From Natrinema amylolyticum (GTDB lineage: Archaea > Halobacteriota > Halobacteria > Halobacteriales > Natrialbaceae), in assembly GCF_020515625.1 (NCBI RefSeq), contig NZ_JAIWPJ010000001.1:1922001-1986000 (forward strand): a stretch of DNA of 64,000 bases. The letters run 5' to 3'. This document shows positions 24,805 through 32,496 of the stretch, one piece after another. The notes beneath the pieces were generated by a model. It did no database searches, was not told where the DNA came from, and saw nothing but the letters and a program-made list of their open reading frames with translations. Both the position numbers and the translations under genes were made by a program. Each line of letters opens with the position of its first letter. Positions within the stretch are counted from its first letter, which is position 1.

Positions 24805-25039
24805 GGCTTCCGGTGGAGTACGGAAGCCACGCGGGCCAGTGGTAGTGACACCAGGTCCGCATTCTCTCTCGAGGACCAAATCGGGCAGTCGTGGGTCCAG
24901 TTGGCTTCCGTTGGTTCGATTAAAGAGGAGATAGCACTTAGAACTAGTGCATCGAATAAAGCACTGGAAGGAGCTAAACAGCACATAAACACTATCGAAT
25001 CGGGCGTTCTAACACGGTGTTTCGTGTGTTCACGGTCGA

Positions 25040-25315
25040 ATGCGACGGCCACGGGTGGACTGGATGACGAGAGCCGATGACGCGATCCTCGAGTTCCTTC
25101 TCAACGAGGGGAACCGACCCCTCGTTGCCAATCCGTCTACCGTCGAGGCCAACATCGATTACAAAATCTCGCACGTGCGGCGCAGACTGCGGGCACTGCA
25201 GGATGGTGGGCTCGTGGAATACTACGATGAGGATCGAGGTCTGTATCGGATCAGTGAGCGGGGTCGGGATTATCTCGAGGGGGAATTAGAGAAGGATGAC
25301 CTCGAATCATCATAA
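25040..25315 (+). CDS. PhiH1-repressor-like winged-helix protein
   Basis: 91 residues. MRRPRVDWMTRADDAILEFLLNEGNR...ISHVRRRLRALQDGGLVEYYDEDRGLYRISERGRDYLEGEL is the haloarchaeal family related to the repressor of virus phiH1. It is a stand-alone winged helix found in many copies per genome. WMTRADDAILEFL is the family's N-terminal signature; M9 (25064) is an alternative start. An imperfect inverted repeat, ACACG...CGTGT (about 25013-25028), lies just upstream and could be its operator. This may be a domesticated viral gene or an ordinary chromosomal regulator. Confidence 0.85.
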   Translation: MRRPRVDWMTRADDAILEFLLNEGNRPLVANPSTVEANIDYKISHVRRRLRALQDGGLVEYYDEDRGLYRISERGRDYLEGELEKDDLESS

Positions 25316-25661
25316 CGAACTCGTACACACGACTTCTGAAATCCTATTTTTTCGACTTCCTGAATAGGCTATTTCCGACCACAACTAGCGGACCGTGTTG
25401 ACCATCCCGGGCGGGGCGACTGCTCAATCAATGGATCAACTTGCGATATACACACGACGAATCTCGGCTCGTGTGCATATGCAGGAATCTGATTCTATCG
25501 ACACGCAACCTCAGGGGGTTGGATCGAAACAGTGATTCACCATCTTCTATTCACTCAGTGGTTGGCTGAACGCCTCGATAACTACGTGTGTGCACCGATT
25601 CACCCATCCCAACACACATTCACAGAGGATATATCCGTCTATATCTGCACAAATAGATGTC
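25316..25661. other. Gap before the HalOD1 gene, with one clear inverted repeat
   Basis: No gene seen in about 345 nt of relatively AT-rich sequence. At 25446-25480 arms ATATACACACGA and TCGTGTGCATAT face each other (11 of 12 bp, 11-nt loop). ACACACGAC also occurs at 25324, just after the phiH1-repressor-like gene, so the half-site is repeated. It may be an operator, or a hairpin in a message that continues into the HalOD1 gene. Confidence 0.45.
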
Positions 25662-25946
25662 ATGAGCGCGTCATCCGATGATAATATTGAAATCGAGTAT
25701 ACGGTTCAAGAGAACGAATCAATACCTATCGCGATAGCTCAAGCGGTCAGTTCGTTCCATCAATGCGATCCCCTCGATCTGCCCCCATTATATAACTCGA
25801 TCGAGGCAGACACGCTCGAGAAGTTGGCCAACCCCCCGGATGCCGCGAGCGGGTCGAAATCCAATATTCAAATCGAATTTGTCTTTGCCGAATGCCATAT
25901 TACCGTTGAGAATAACGATCGCATAGTTCTTCGTCCGACAGACTAA
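25662..25946 (+). CDS. HalOD1 domain protein
   Basis: 94 residues almost entirely one halobacterial output domain 1 (HalOD1): IEYTVQENESIPIAIAQAVSSFHQCDPLDLPPLYNSIEADTLEKLA...IQIEFVFAECHITVENNDRIVL. HalOD1 is found alone or at the end of haloarchaeal two-component proteins and is thought to act as an output or interaction module. The ATG at 25662 gives the usual short N-terminus. A second HalOD1 gene is at 41093. It is convergent with the DUF7344 gene, 17 nt away. Confidence 0.85.
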   Translation: MSASSDDNIEIEYTVQENESIPIAIAQAVSSFHQCDPLDLPPLYNSIEADTLEKLANPPDAASGSKSNIQIEFVFAECHITVENNDRIVLRPTD

Positions 25947-25963
25947 CTTCGGAGCGACCATGA

Positions 25964-26323
25964 TTATAGGTCTACAGGCGGTTCAAGATCAGGATCTGCT
26001 TTGATGATCGCCGAGAGCTGCGGCTGCACCTGCTCGAACTGCTCGGTCGGTTCCACAAGCCCTCGCTCCTGATCGTAGTCAACGAGTACAGACGCCTCCA
26101 TCTTCGGAAGGTGTACGTGGTGAAGCAAGAGTTGTATCTCCGATAGGTTCCCCTCAGACATCTCCGTCACAGGGACGTGATGGTTGTGTTTGACGATGGC
26201 CTTCGTAAGATCGTTCACCGTCAGGGAGCGCTGCTCGTTTGCGAGTGTTGCGAGAGCGATACGACGGTGTCGATCCGCACACAGGTCGAGTACCGTGTCG
26301 AATGTGACTGGCTCCTGATTCAT
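25964..26323 (-). CDS. DUF7344 winged-helix protein
   Basis: 119 residues: FDTVLDLCADRHRRIALATLANEQRSLTVNDLTKAIV...HHVHLPKMEASVLVDYDQERGLVEPTEQFEQV. This is the DUF7344 winged-helix domain, very common in haloarchaea beside HalOD1 and Bat-type proteins. In this family the recognition helix spans HHVHLPKM and DYDQERGLV the wing. It is likely a transcriptional regulator or partner of a sensor; the target is unknown. A paralogue is at 53580. Confidence 0.85.
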   Translation of the reverse strand: MNQEPVTFDTVLDLCADRHRRIALATLANEQRSLTVNDLTKAIVKHNHHVPVTEMSEGNLSEIQLLLHHVHLPKMEASVLVDYDQERGLVEPTEQFEQVQPQLSAIIKADPDLEPPVDL

Positions 26324-26390
26324 TACAAGGATTTAGTCGACCGCCACTCTTCGCGCTGGCTTTTGAGTACTCAATATGCTTTTAAGTGTC

Positions 26391-27053
26391 CTATCGAGAG
26401 GAAGCCGATATGTCGGATAGTGTCTCCCCCAGAATGTGCTTGATTCCACGCCGGAGTCTGGATGCGACGGCCTGGTGTGAGATGCCGAGTTCGTCGCCGA
26501 TTTCGTCCATCGTTGTCTCGCGCGGGGACTCGAAGTAGCCGCGCTCGTAGGCCAGTACCAGCGCCTCTTGCTGGGTGTCGGTCAGCGCTGCCTCGGTAGC
26601 CGTTTCCACTGGCGTGAGCGCGTGCAGTTCTGTGAGCGTGATCGGGATATTCAACTCCTGACAACGGGATTGGAAATCAGCAATATCGTTATGCGCGTTA
26701 CCACGAATATCGAACGTCCACTGTTTGTCCGTCCCGACAGCTGCGATGAGCGCGACCTGCGTCTCCGTCAGCGTGGTTAACACGTCGTCGTAATCCACCG
26801 CCCACTCGACGCGCAACAGATGCTCGTCTTCGACGGAGTCAACGAACTGGATTCCCTTCACGCCGGGATGCTCCGAGAACGCATCTTCGACATCGTCAAC
26901 TCTGGTTCCCCGAACCCAAAAGTAGGGAATCACCACGTCTTGGGCGGGGATGATCCGCTCCAGTTCGACCGACACATCTGGCAATTGTTCAAATACCGTT
27001 CCCAGTGGGAACTCGTCCGATGGAACCGTAAATGAAGCTTCCGTAGCCATCAT
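26391..27053 (-). CDS. Bat-type HTH_10 transcriptional regulator
   Basis: 220 residues. The N-terminal about 150 residues are a GAF-like/bacterio-opsin activator-type sensing domain (MATEASFTVPSDEFPLGTVFEQLPDVSVELERIIPA...DVEDAFSEHPGVKGIQFVDSVEDEHLLRVEW). The C-terminal LTDTQQEALVLAYERGYFESPRETTMDEIGDELGISHQAVASRLRRGIKHIL is the HTH_10 domain. This is the short, PAS-less form. TATA-like GTATTTAC (rc, about 27075-27082) lies 26 nt before ATG 27053, so the leaderless start is preferred; ATG 27050 is equally possible. Members include the regulator of bacteriorhodopsin; the target here is unknown. Confidence 0.88.
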   Translation of the reverse strand: MMATEASFTVPSDEFPLGTVFEQLPDVSVELERIIPAQDVVIPYFWVRGTRVDDVEDAFSEHPGVKGIQFVDSVEDEHLLRVEWAVDYDDVLTTLTETQVALIAAVGTDKQWTFDIRGNAHNDIADFQSRCQELNIPITLTELHALTPVETATEAALTDTQQEALVLAYERGYFESPRETTMDEIGDELGISHQAVASRLRRGIKHILGETLSDISASSR

Positions 27054-27452
27054 CCAATCCGTGGTTCCCTGATCGTAAATACCCTTTACGGGACTGTGCA
27101 ACTAAGTCACGAACAGATGTTGCGTTTCGTGTTCGGCACCGACTCGATATATCTTTACCCTGTACTTACCGCTCAGTCACAGTCTAATCTCTCCCCTCCT
27201 AAGCGGACTCGACAACGTTCGTTATCGAGATCCCATCTCTACCTAATGGTGGAATAGAACCGCTGAAGCGTCTGGTTCCGGACAGTTCGTCTTACCCTCA
27301 GCGCGGCGCGCGCTCTGCGCGCCGCGCAATTGCCCTGCCCCCTTAGGGGCACAAACGTGAGTCGGGCACGCAATCTGAGATGATTTCCTGATTCCCTGTC
27401 GTAGTCTCGTTCCCGAACTTTTCGGCGTATTTCGACGTTCGTTCGGATTAGT
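27054..27452. other. About 400-nt gap with a strong GC hairpin
   Basis: No supported gene. A perfect 11-bp hairpin, GCGCGGCGCGC (27301-27311), loop GCTCT, GCGCGCCGCGC (27317-27327), is followed at 27337-27350 by GCCCC-CTTA-GGGGC. It is 125 nt past the stop of the glycoside-hydrolase-like gene (27453) on the minus strand, hence a possible terminator, and part of the GC-rich hairpin class also seen at 1103-1253. Frames here lack acidic bias. Confidence 0.5.
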
Positions 27453-28508
27453 TCATTCGGATAGCGGATCAGTAAACAGATCCGCAGCCCCCGACAGCCC
27501 CGACAACGCATCGGCAGCGAGCACCGCAGCCCCGCCGGTCCACGTCGGCCGCTCGCCGGGCCAGAACGCCTCGTCCTCGAACTGGTAACCCGTCCAGAAG
27601 ACGCCCTCGTCGTCCGTCCACTGGAACAGCCACTCGTAGATCTCACGCGCACGCTCCACCCTCCCCACCGCGGCAAGTGAAACCACGAGTTCGCAGGACT
27701 CGGCGACGGTCACCCACGGCTCGTCCGCGACGCAGCGACAGCCGAGTTCTTCCTCGAGAAATCGATCCATACCGGCCTCGATCCGGTCCCGCGCCGAGTC
27801 GCCGGTCACCACGCCACAGAGGACGGGATAGAACCAGTCCATCGCGTACCGCGATTTGCTCTCCCAGGTGCGGTCGAATCGGTCAGGTCGCTCGCGGATT
27901 GCCACCCCGAGGTCGGCGCGGGCCTCGAGCCAGCGGTCGCGCGCGTCGGTGTGGCCGAGGACATCCGCGATCGCCGCGCCGCAGGCCAGGCTCTTGTAGA
28001 GCGAGGCACAGCCAGAGATCAGGGCGTCCTCGTAGACCTCGCCGTCCGCGCCGACGGTCCAGTAGATCTCGCCGGTCGGGGCCTGCTGGCGGCACGCGAA
28101 CGCGAGGGCGTCGCGGACGGTGGGCCACATGGTCTCGAGGAACTCCCGATCGCCGGTGCAGCGGTAGTGGTGCCGGACGCCGACAGCGACGTAGGCGCTG
28201 CGGTGGGTCTCCTTGCGCGGCTCGTCGCCGGCGTGGGCCCCGTCGTCCTCGTCGGCCTCGCCGTAGGTCGCCCACAGCGCCCCGTCGTCGTGCTGGGCGT
28301 CGGCCACCCAGCGGTACGCGCGACGGGCGGCGTCGTGACGGCCGGCGACCGACAGCCCCATCGCGCTCTCGACGTGGTCCCAGGGGTCGGCCGGCCCGTC
28401 GGGATACCACGGGACGAGCCCGTCCGAGCGCTGCACGCGCTCGATGTAGTCGACCGCGGGCTCGAGCCCCCAGTCGCCGAGCGAGTCCGCCGACGGACCG
28501 CTACTCAC
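27453..28508 (-). CDS. Alpha/alpha-hairpin-fold (GH15/prenyltransferase-like) protein
   Basis: 351 residues from GTG 28508. Repeated helical pairs with a Trp/Asp-rich pattern (GLVPWYPDGPADPWDHVESAMGLSVAG, AYRWVADAQHDDGALWATYGE, ETHRSAYVAVGVRHHYRCTGDREFLETMWPTVRDAL) are typical of the six-hairpin toroid shared by GH15 glucoamylase-like proteins and prenyltransferase repeats. No catalytic pair can be assigned with confidence. It is the last of three overlapping genes after a GT4 glycosyltransferase and a methyltransferase, which points to glycan processing. It overlaps the methyltransferase stop by 4 nt (GTGA). Confidence 0.8.
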   Translation of the reverse strand: MSSGPSADSLGDWGLEPAVDYIERVQRSDGLVPWYPDGPADPWDHVESAMGLSVAGRHDAARRAYRWVADAQHDDGALWATYGEADEDDGAHAGDEPRKETHRSAYVAVGVRHHYRCTGDREFLETMWPTVRDALAFACRQQAPTGEIYWTVGADGEVYEDALISGCASLYKSLACGAAIADVLGHTDARDRWLEARADLGVAIRERPDRFDRTWESKSRYAMDWFYPVLCGVVTGDSARDRIEAGMDRFLEEELGCRCVADEPWVTVAESCELVVSLAAVGRVERAREIYEWLFQWTDDEGVFWTGYQFEDEAFWPGERPTWTGGAAVLAADALSGLSGAADLFTDPLSE

Positions 28509-29227
28509 GCTCCCGCCTCCAGCTCGAAGTAGTAGACGACGCTCTTGCCGACGACGGGATCGAGCGCCCGCTCGAGCAGCCGCACGGGCCGGGGCGACTC
28601 GAGGACGTCCCACTCGAGGAAGCGGTCGTAGGCCCGCAGCGGCAGCGGCGGCTCGCCCCGTTCGTCACGGTCCCACCAGAGACACTTGAGCCACCAGTAG
28701 GGCGCGTGCAGGGCGTGAGCGAAGTGGCTATCGACCCGTTCGAATCCGCGGCGCTCGATGGCGGTCCGTAACTCCTCGCGGTCGAAGATGCGGACGTGTC
28801 CCCCCTCTACCTCGTGATACTCGTCGGACAGCGCCCAACAGACCCGTTCGGGCCCCGCCCTGGGAACGCTCACCGCGAGCGTGCCGCCGGGCGCACAGAC
28901 CCGTCGGAGCTCGTCGAGGGCCGACTCGTAGTCGGGCAGATGCTCCAGGACCTCGGTACAGCAGACGACGTCGAACGCGCCGTCCGCGAAGGGAAGCCTG
29001 AGCGCGTCCCCCGAGAGGAAAGAGACCGGCACGTCCGACTCCGGGGCGATGTACTCCTCGTAGTCCTCCCGGGCCGCGGTCAGGTTCGACCGCTCGAGGT
29101 CGAGACCGACGACCGCCGCGACGTTCTCGAGGGCGGCGGCGTGGACGTGCCGGCCCTCGCCGCAGCCGACGTCGAGAACGCGCATTCCGGGGGTCAGTGT
29201 CAGCCGGTCGAAATCGATCGTCTCCAC
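28505..29227 (-). CDS. Class I SAM-dependent methyltransferase (Methyltransf_11 type)
   Basis: 240 residues from GTG 29227. Motif I is VLDVGCGEGRHVHAAALE (about 17-34); motif II acidic residue in GLDLERSNL; FDVVCCTEVLEHLPDYESALDELRRVCAPGGTLAVSVPR (about 92-131) is the Methyltransf_11 post-I to motif III block. The C-terminal 100 residues are an Arg/Trp-rich cap that includes APYWWLKCLWWDRDERGEPPLPL. It is the middle gene of the trio with the GT4 enzyme and the hairpin-fold protein, so the likely substrate is a sugar or glycolipid. The start lies 2 nt before the GT4 stop region. Confidence 0.88.
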   Translation of the reverse strand: METIDFDRLTLTPGMRVLDVGCGEGRHVHAAALENVAAVVGLDLERSNLTAAREDYEEYIAPESDVPVSFLSGDALRLPFADGAFDVVCCTEVLEHLPDYESALDELRRVCAPGGTLAVSVPRAGPERVCWALSDEYHEVEGGHVRIFDREELRTAIERRGFERVDSHFAHALHAPYWWLKCLWWDRDERGEPPLPLRAYDRFLEWDVLESPRPVRLLERALDPVVGKSVVYYFELEAGA

Positions 29228-29228
29228 G

Positions 29229-30599
29229 TCAGGTCCCCCGTGACTGCGTTTCGATGGCGTCGCGATACGTATCCACCGTCTCGCGGGCGGCCCGCTCCCA
29301 GTCGAACTCCTCGACGATTCGGTCCCGTCCCCGCTCGCCGAGTCGGCGGCGGCGCTGGTCGTCCGCGAGCAGGTCGCGGACGGCCTCGGCCAGCGCGTCG
29401 GCGTCGCCCGGCTCGACGAGGACGCCGGCGTCGCCGACCACTTCGGGGAGCCCCCCGCCGGTGGTAGCGACGACCGGCACGCCACAGGCCAGCGCCTCGC
29501 CCGCCGGGAGCCCGAAGCCCTCGTAGATCGAGGGGACGACCGCGACGTCGGCGGTCCCGTAGAGTTCGACCATTCGCTCGTAACTGATCTCGCTGTGGGT
29601 CTCGATCGCGTCCTCGATTCCCAGTGTCGAGATCAGCCGGTCACAGTCGCCGCCCTCGTCGAACTCGCCGATGACGACGAGTTCGGCGTCGATCTCCTCG
29701 CGGACGGTCGCGAACGCCTCGAGCAAGTGCCGAGCCCCTTTCAGCGGAACGTCGGCGCTGACAGTCGTCATCACACGCGGACGATCGGCGCTCCGATCGA
29801 CGGGTTCGAACAGGTCTGTGTCGATGCCGTTGTGGACGACGCGGATCGACTCGGGATCGGCTCCGAAGTCGGTCACGGTGCGGTGTTTGGCCGACTCGGA
29901 GACGGTCAGCACGTGCGGCAGCTCCTGTACTACCTCACGTTGCATCCGGAGAAATCGGTACCACCGGCGGATCAGCAGCCGCTCTCCCCAGCCGTCGGCC
30001 GCGGCCAGCGCGGCGTCGCGGTCGACAGTGATCGGATGATGAACGGTCGCCACGACCGGGTGGCCCCGCTCGCGGAGGGCATGGAGTCCGTGACAGAGCG
30101 ACTGATTGTCGTGGACGACGTCGTATGCGGGCCGGTGCTCCTCGAAGTAGTCGACGACCTGCCGGCCGAAGACGTAGGGGTCCGGAAAGCCGCCGGTGAG
30201 CGCGCTCAGCCATTCGTACAGTGCGAGCGGATCGCGGAGATAGGACGGCTCGAACTGTCCCAGCCGGTCGAGTTCGTCGACGATATTCTCGCCGGGCAGT
30301 TTCACCAGCCCCACGTCGTCGTCGAGTTCGGGGTACGGTTTCCCCGAGATCACGTCGACGGAGTGGCCGAGATCGGTCAGCGCTCGGCTCAGATACTTGA
30401 CGTAGACGCCCTGTCCCCCCGAATACGGGTTCGATCGATAGCTCAATAGACAGATATCGAGCGGCTCGTCGGCGGGCCGCTCCACACCGGGCGACGGCTC
30501 CGACTCCGCCGTCGCTTCCGTGGCGGTCGACCCCCCTGCCGACGCGGACGACGTAATCATACTCCCCCGGAGAAGCCGTCTGAGCGTACCCATGACCAT
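29229..30599 (-). CDS. Glycosyltransferase family 4
   Basis: 456 residues. An acidic N-terminal extension of about 45 residues precedes the GT-B fold. The nucleotide-sugar/donor domain contains VPSIYEGFGLPAGEALACGVPVVATTGGGLPEVV (about 349-382), the E-x7-E motif (E in YEGF and in GEAL). The acceptor half contains SNPYSGGQGVYVKYLSRALTDLGHSVDVISG (about 55-85), the G-G-x-x-x-x glycine loop of retaining GT4 enzymes. TATA-like GTTTATGA (rc of 30631-30638) gives a short leader. First gene of a three-gene operon with a methyltransferase and a hairpin-fold protein; it probably builds a surface or secreted glycan. ATG 30593 is an alternative start. Confidence 0.92.
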   Translation of the reverse strand: MVMGTLRRLLRGSMITSSASAGGSTATEATAESEPSPGVERPADEPLDICLLSYRSNPYSGGQGVYVKYLSRALTDLGHSVDVISGKPYPELDDDVGLVKLPGENIVDELDRLGQFEPSYLRDPLALYEWLSALTGGFPDPYVFGRQVVDYFEEHRPAYDVVHDNQSLCHGLHALRERGHPVVATVHHPITVDRDAALAAADGWGERLLIRRWYRFLRMQREVVQELPHVLTVSESAKHRTVTDFGADPESIRVVHNGIDTDLFEPVDRSADRPRVMTTVSADVPLKGARHLLEAFATVREEIDAELVVIGEFDEGGDCDRLISTLGIEDAIETHSEISYERMVELYGTADVAVVPSIYEGFGLPAGEALACGVPVVATTGGGLPEVVGDAGVLVEPGDADALAEAVRDLLADDQRRRRLGERGRDRIVEEFDWERAARETVDTYRDAIETQSRGT

Positions 30600-30846
30600 C
30601 GCAGTCTATCCTGGATGTGTGGGCACTCCCTCATAAACCTCCCGCTCGTGTACTGTTTCCGGACAGTGTTCAGTCGCGAGAAGTGGCTCTGTTCAGCATC
30701 GTGTCCGGCCGAAGAACCACTGTCTACGCGCTCGAGCGGCCCGTTTCGGTCGGGCTCGTCTCTGACTGACGCCGTTCTCGCGCCGGGTAGTTCGACAGCG
30801 TGTCGAACGGATTACTGATTCGGTTCGAATCGATTCGCTCGCTGCT

Positions 30847-31407
30847 TTACCGGACGTCCCGGCGCATCGCGATCTCGAACCACGGGCAGAGTCGCAGCTG
30901 TCGGTACCACTCCGGGTTCGAGTGGAGCCGCTCGTAAGGGGCCCACATGAGGCCGGCGACCTCCTCCTCGTTGGGATCGAGACTGCGGTCGGACAGCGTC
31001 AGTTGCAAGACGGCACAGACCTCGTGCTCGACGCCCGCGTTCTCGAAGTAGCGCTTGTACTCGAAGCGGTCAGTCAGCTCCAGGTCGTCGTACTGATCGG
31101 GCGTGATCCCCAACTCCTCCTCGAGTCGCTGGCGGGTCGCCTCCTCCTGGCTCTGGCCCTCAACGGGGTGAGAGGCGACGGTGCCGTCCCAGTAAGTGCC
31201 CCAGAGGCGTTTGTCCGGCGCTCGCTGGGCGAGCAGGACGTTCCCCTCGCCGTCGAAGACGAGCGAGGTGAAGGCCCGGTGACGAATACCATCGCCCGTG
31301 TGGGCGTCGAGGCGGTTGACGAGCTCGAGTTCGTTGTCGTCGGCGTCGACGGCGATCACGTCTTGCCCTGCGTTCTCGTGTTGCAGGTCCTCCTCCGGCG
31401 TGCTCAT
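30847..31407 (-). CDS. idi: Isopentenyl-diphosphate delta-isomerase, type 1 (Nudix)
   Basis: 186 residues. The Nudix-type core shows GIRHRAFTSLVFDGEGNVLLAQRAPDKRLWGTYWDGTVASHPVEGQSQEEATRQRLEEELGI (about 39-100), with the TV.SHP catalytic cysteine position replaced by Ala-Ser (TVASHP, the usual is CCSHP/TCSHP), and YFENAGVEHEVCAVL with the second conserved region. Converts IPP and DMAPP, the entry to isoprenoid lipid synthesis. The lack of the usual first catalytic Cys is odd and worth checking; haloarchaea often keep both type 1 and type 2 enzymes. It has its own promoter region, downstream of the DGK-like gene. Confidence 0.85.
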   Translation of the reverse strand: MSTPEEDLQHENAGQDVIAVDADDNELELVNRLDAHTGDGIRHRAFTSLVFDGEGNVLLAQRAPDKRLWGTYWDGTVASHPVEGQSQEEATRQRLEEELGITPDQYDDLELTDRFEYKRYFENAGVEHEVCAVLQLTLSDRSLDPNEEEVAGLMWAPYERLHSNPEWYRQLRLCPWFEIAMRRDVR

Positions 31408-31482
31408 ACCCGCACAATTACGGTGACTCTTGAAACCAGTATCGTCTCGCCTCGGCTGTTTCGAATCGATACCGTCGGTGAG

Positions 31483-32442
31483 CTACTGATTCGCGGGCGT
31501 CTCGAGCGGCCACAGCTCCCCGTCGTCGGGTTCCGACTGATAGTCGTCACCGACGGGGAGCGTGAGCGCACCGGGATCCGTCTCGAGGTGAAGGTGTTCG
31601 GTCTCGAGCATCTCGCCGTCGAGGCTGTACTCGATCGAGCCCTCGCGGCTCTCGATCGTCAGCGACGGCGTTCGCCGGCGGACGATGCACGTGCTGTCCC
31701 CGCCGAACAGCCCCTCGAGGGCCGCGCCGCCGAGTAGGTCGGTCGCCGCGGCGTCCTCGACGATCGTGACCTCGAGCAGGCCGTCCTCGACGTCCGCCTG
31801 TGCCGTTCGCGCACCGGTGAATCGTCGGCAGTTCCCGATGAGGACGAACAGGGCTTCGCCCTCCCAGGCCCGCCCCCGCTCACCGCCCGGTGCCGGGGGT
31901 GCCTCCACCCGCAGCGGGAGCGATTCGAAATCGCCGACCGTCTCGATGGTGTTTTTGACGTACGCGAGCACGCCTAACTCCGCCTTGCTCTCGGGAGTCG
32001 TCTCGCTGCTCGCCTCGGCGGTGATCCCGCCGACACAGGAGTTGACGAAGAGCCGGTCGTTCGCCGTGCCGATATCGATCGACCGTCGCCGGCCGTCTTC
32101 GATGACAGTAAAGGCGTGCTCGAGTCCCTGCACGCCGATATTCGCCGCGAAATTGTTCCCCGTCCCCGCGGGGACGACCGCGACGGTCGTCGTCTCGAGG
32201 GCGTCCGCGGCGGCGACGCCGTTGACGACGGCGTTGAGCGTGCCGTCGCCGCCGGCCGCGGCGACGAGGTCGGCCCCAGACGCAGCGTCGCGGGCGAGCC
32301 GGTTCGCGTCGCCTGCTTCCTCGGTCTTTCGAATATCGAAACCGTGGTCGTCCGCGAGTTCGACGACGTCGTCGACGTGATCCCCGCTCCCGCTCACGGG
32401 ATTAAGAACGAGAACGCGCTCGCTCGCCTCCGCAGGTGTCAT
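31483..32442 (-). CDS. Diacylglycerol kinase/lipid kinase family protein
   Basis: 319 residues from ATG 32442 (in-frame ATG 32454 is an alternative). The lipid-kinase catalytic core is plain: VLVLNPVSGSGDHVDDV at the N-terminus, AAGGDGTLNAVVNGVA (about 60-75, the GGDGT nucleotide loop) and VAVVPAGTGNNFAANIG (about 88-104). The C-terminal half is the beta-sandwich of the DgkB/YegS family with LRVEAPPAPG, VLIGNCRRFTGARTAQADVEDGLLEVTIVED. The substrate is a lipid such as diacylglycerol or archaetidic precursors, not known here. It is divergent from the PHP gene with 54 nt between them. Confidence 0.9.
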   Translation of the reverse strand: MTPAEASERVLVLNPVSGSGDHVDDVVELADDHGFDIRKTEEAGDANRLARDAASGADLVAAAGGDGTLNAVVNGVAAADALETTTVAVVPAGTGNNFAANIGVQGLEHAFTVIEDGRRRSIDIGTANDRLFVNSCVGGITAEASSETTPESKAELGVLAYVKNTIETVGDFESLPLRVEAPPAPGGERGRAWEGEALFVLIGNCRRFTGARTAQADVEDGLLEVTIVEDAAATDLLGGAALEGLFGGDSTCIVRRRTPSLTIESREGSIEYSLDGEMLETEHLHLETDPGALTLPVGDDYQSEPDDGELWPLETPANQ

Positions 32443-32496
32443 ACTGCAGTGCATGCCGGCCGCACGCAAAAGGGTCTGCCCGGCGTTTGCTCTCCC

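Noticed and set aside
24900-25039. Candidate CRISPR-like short repeats in the AT-rich gap
   Set aside because: No regularly spaced repeat was found on reading; only isolated half-sites.
30820-30846. Possible tRNA-like GGTTCGAATC motif
   Set aside because: Only the T-loop-like string is present (GGTTCGAATCG); no acceptor or anticodon stems were found around it.
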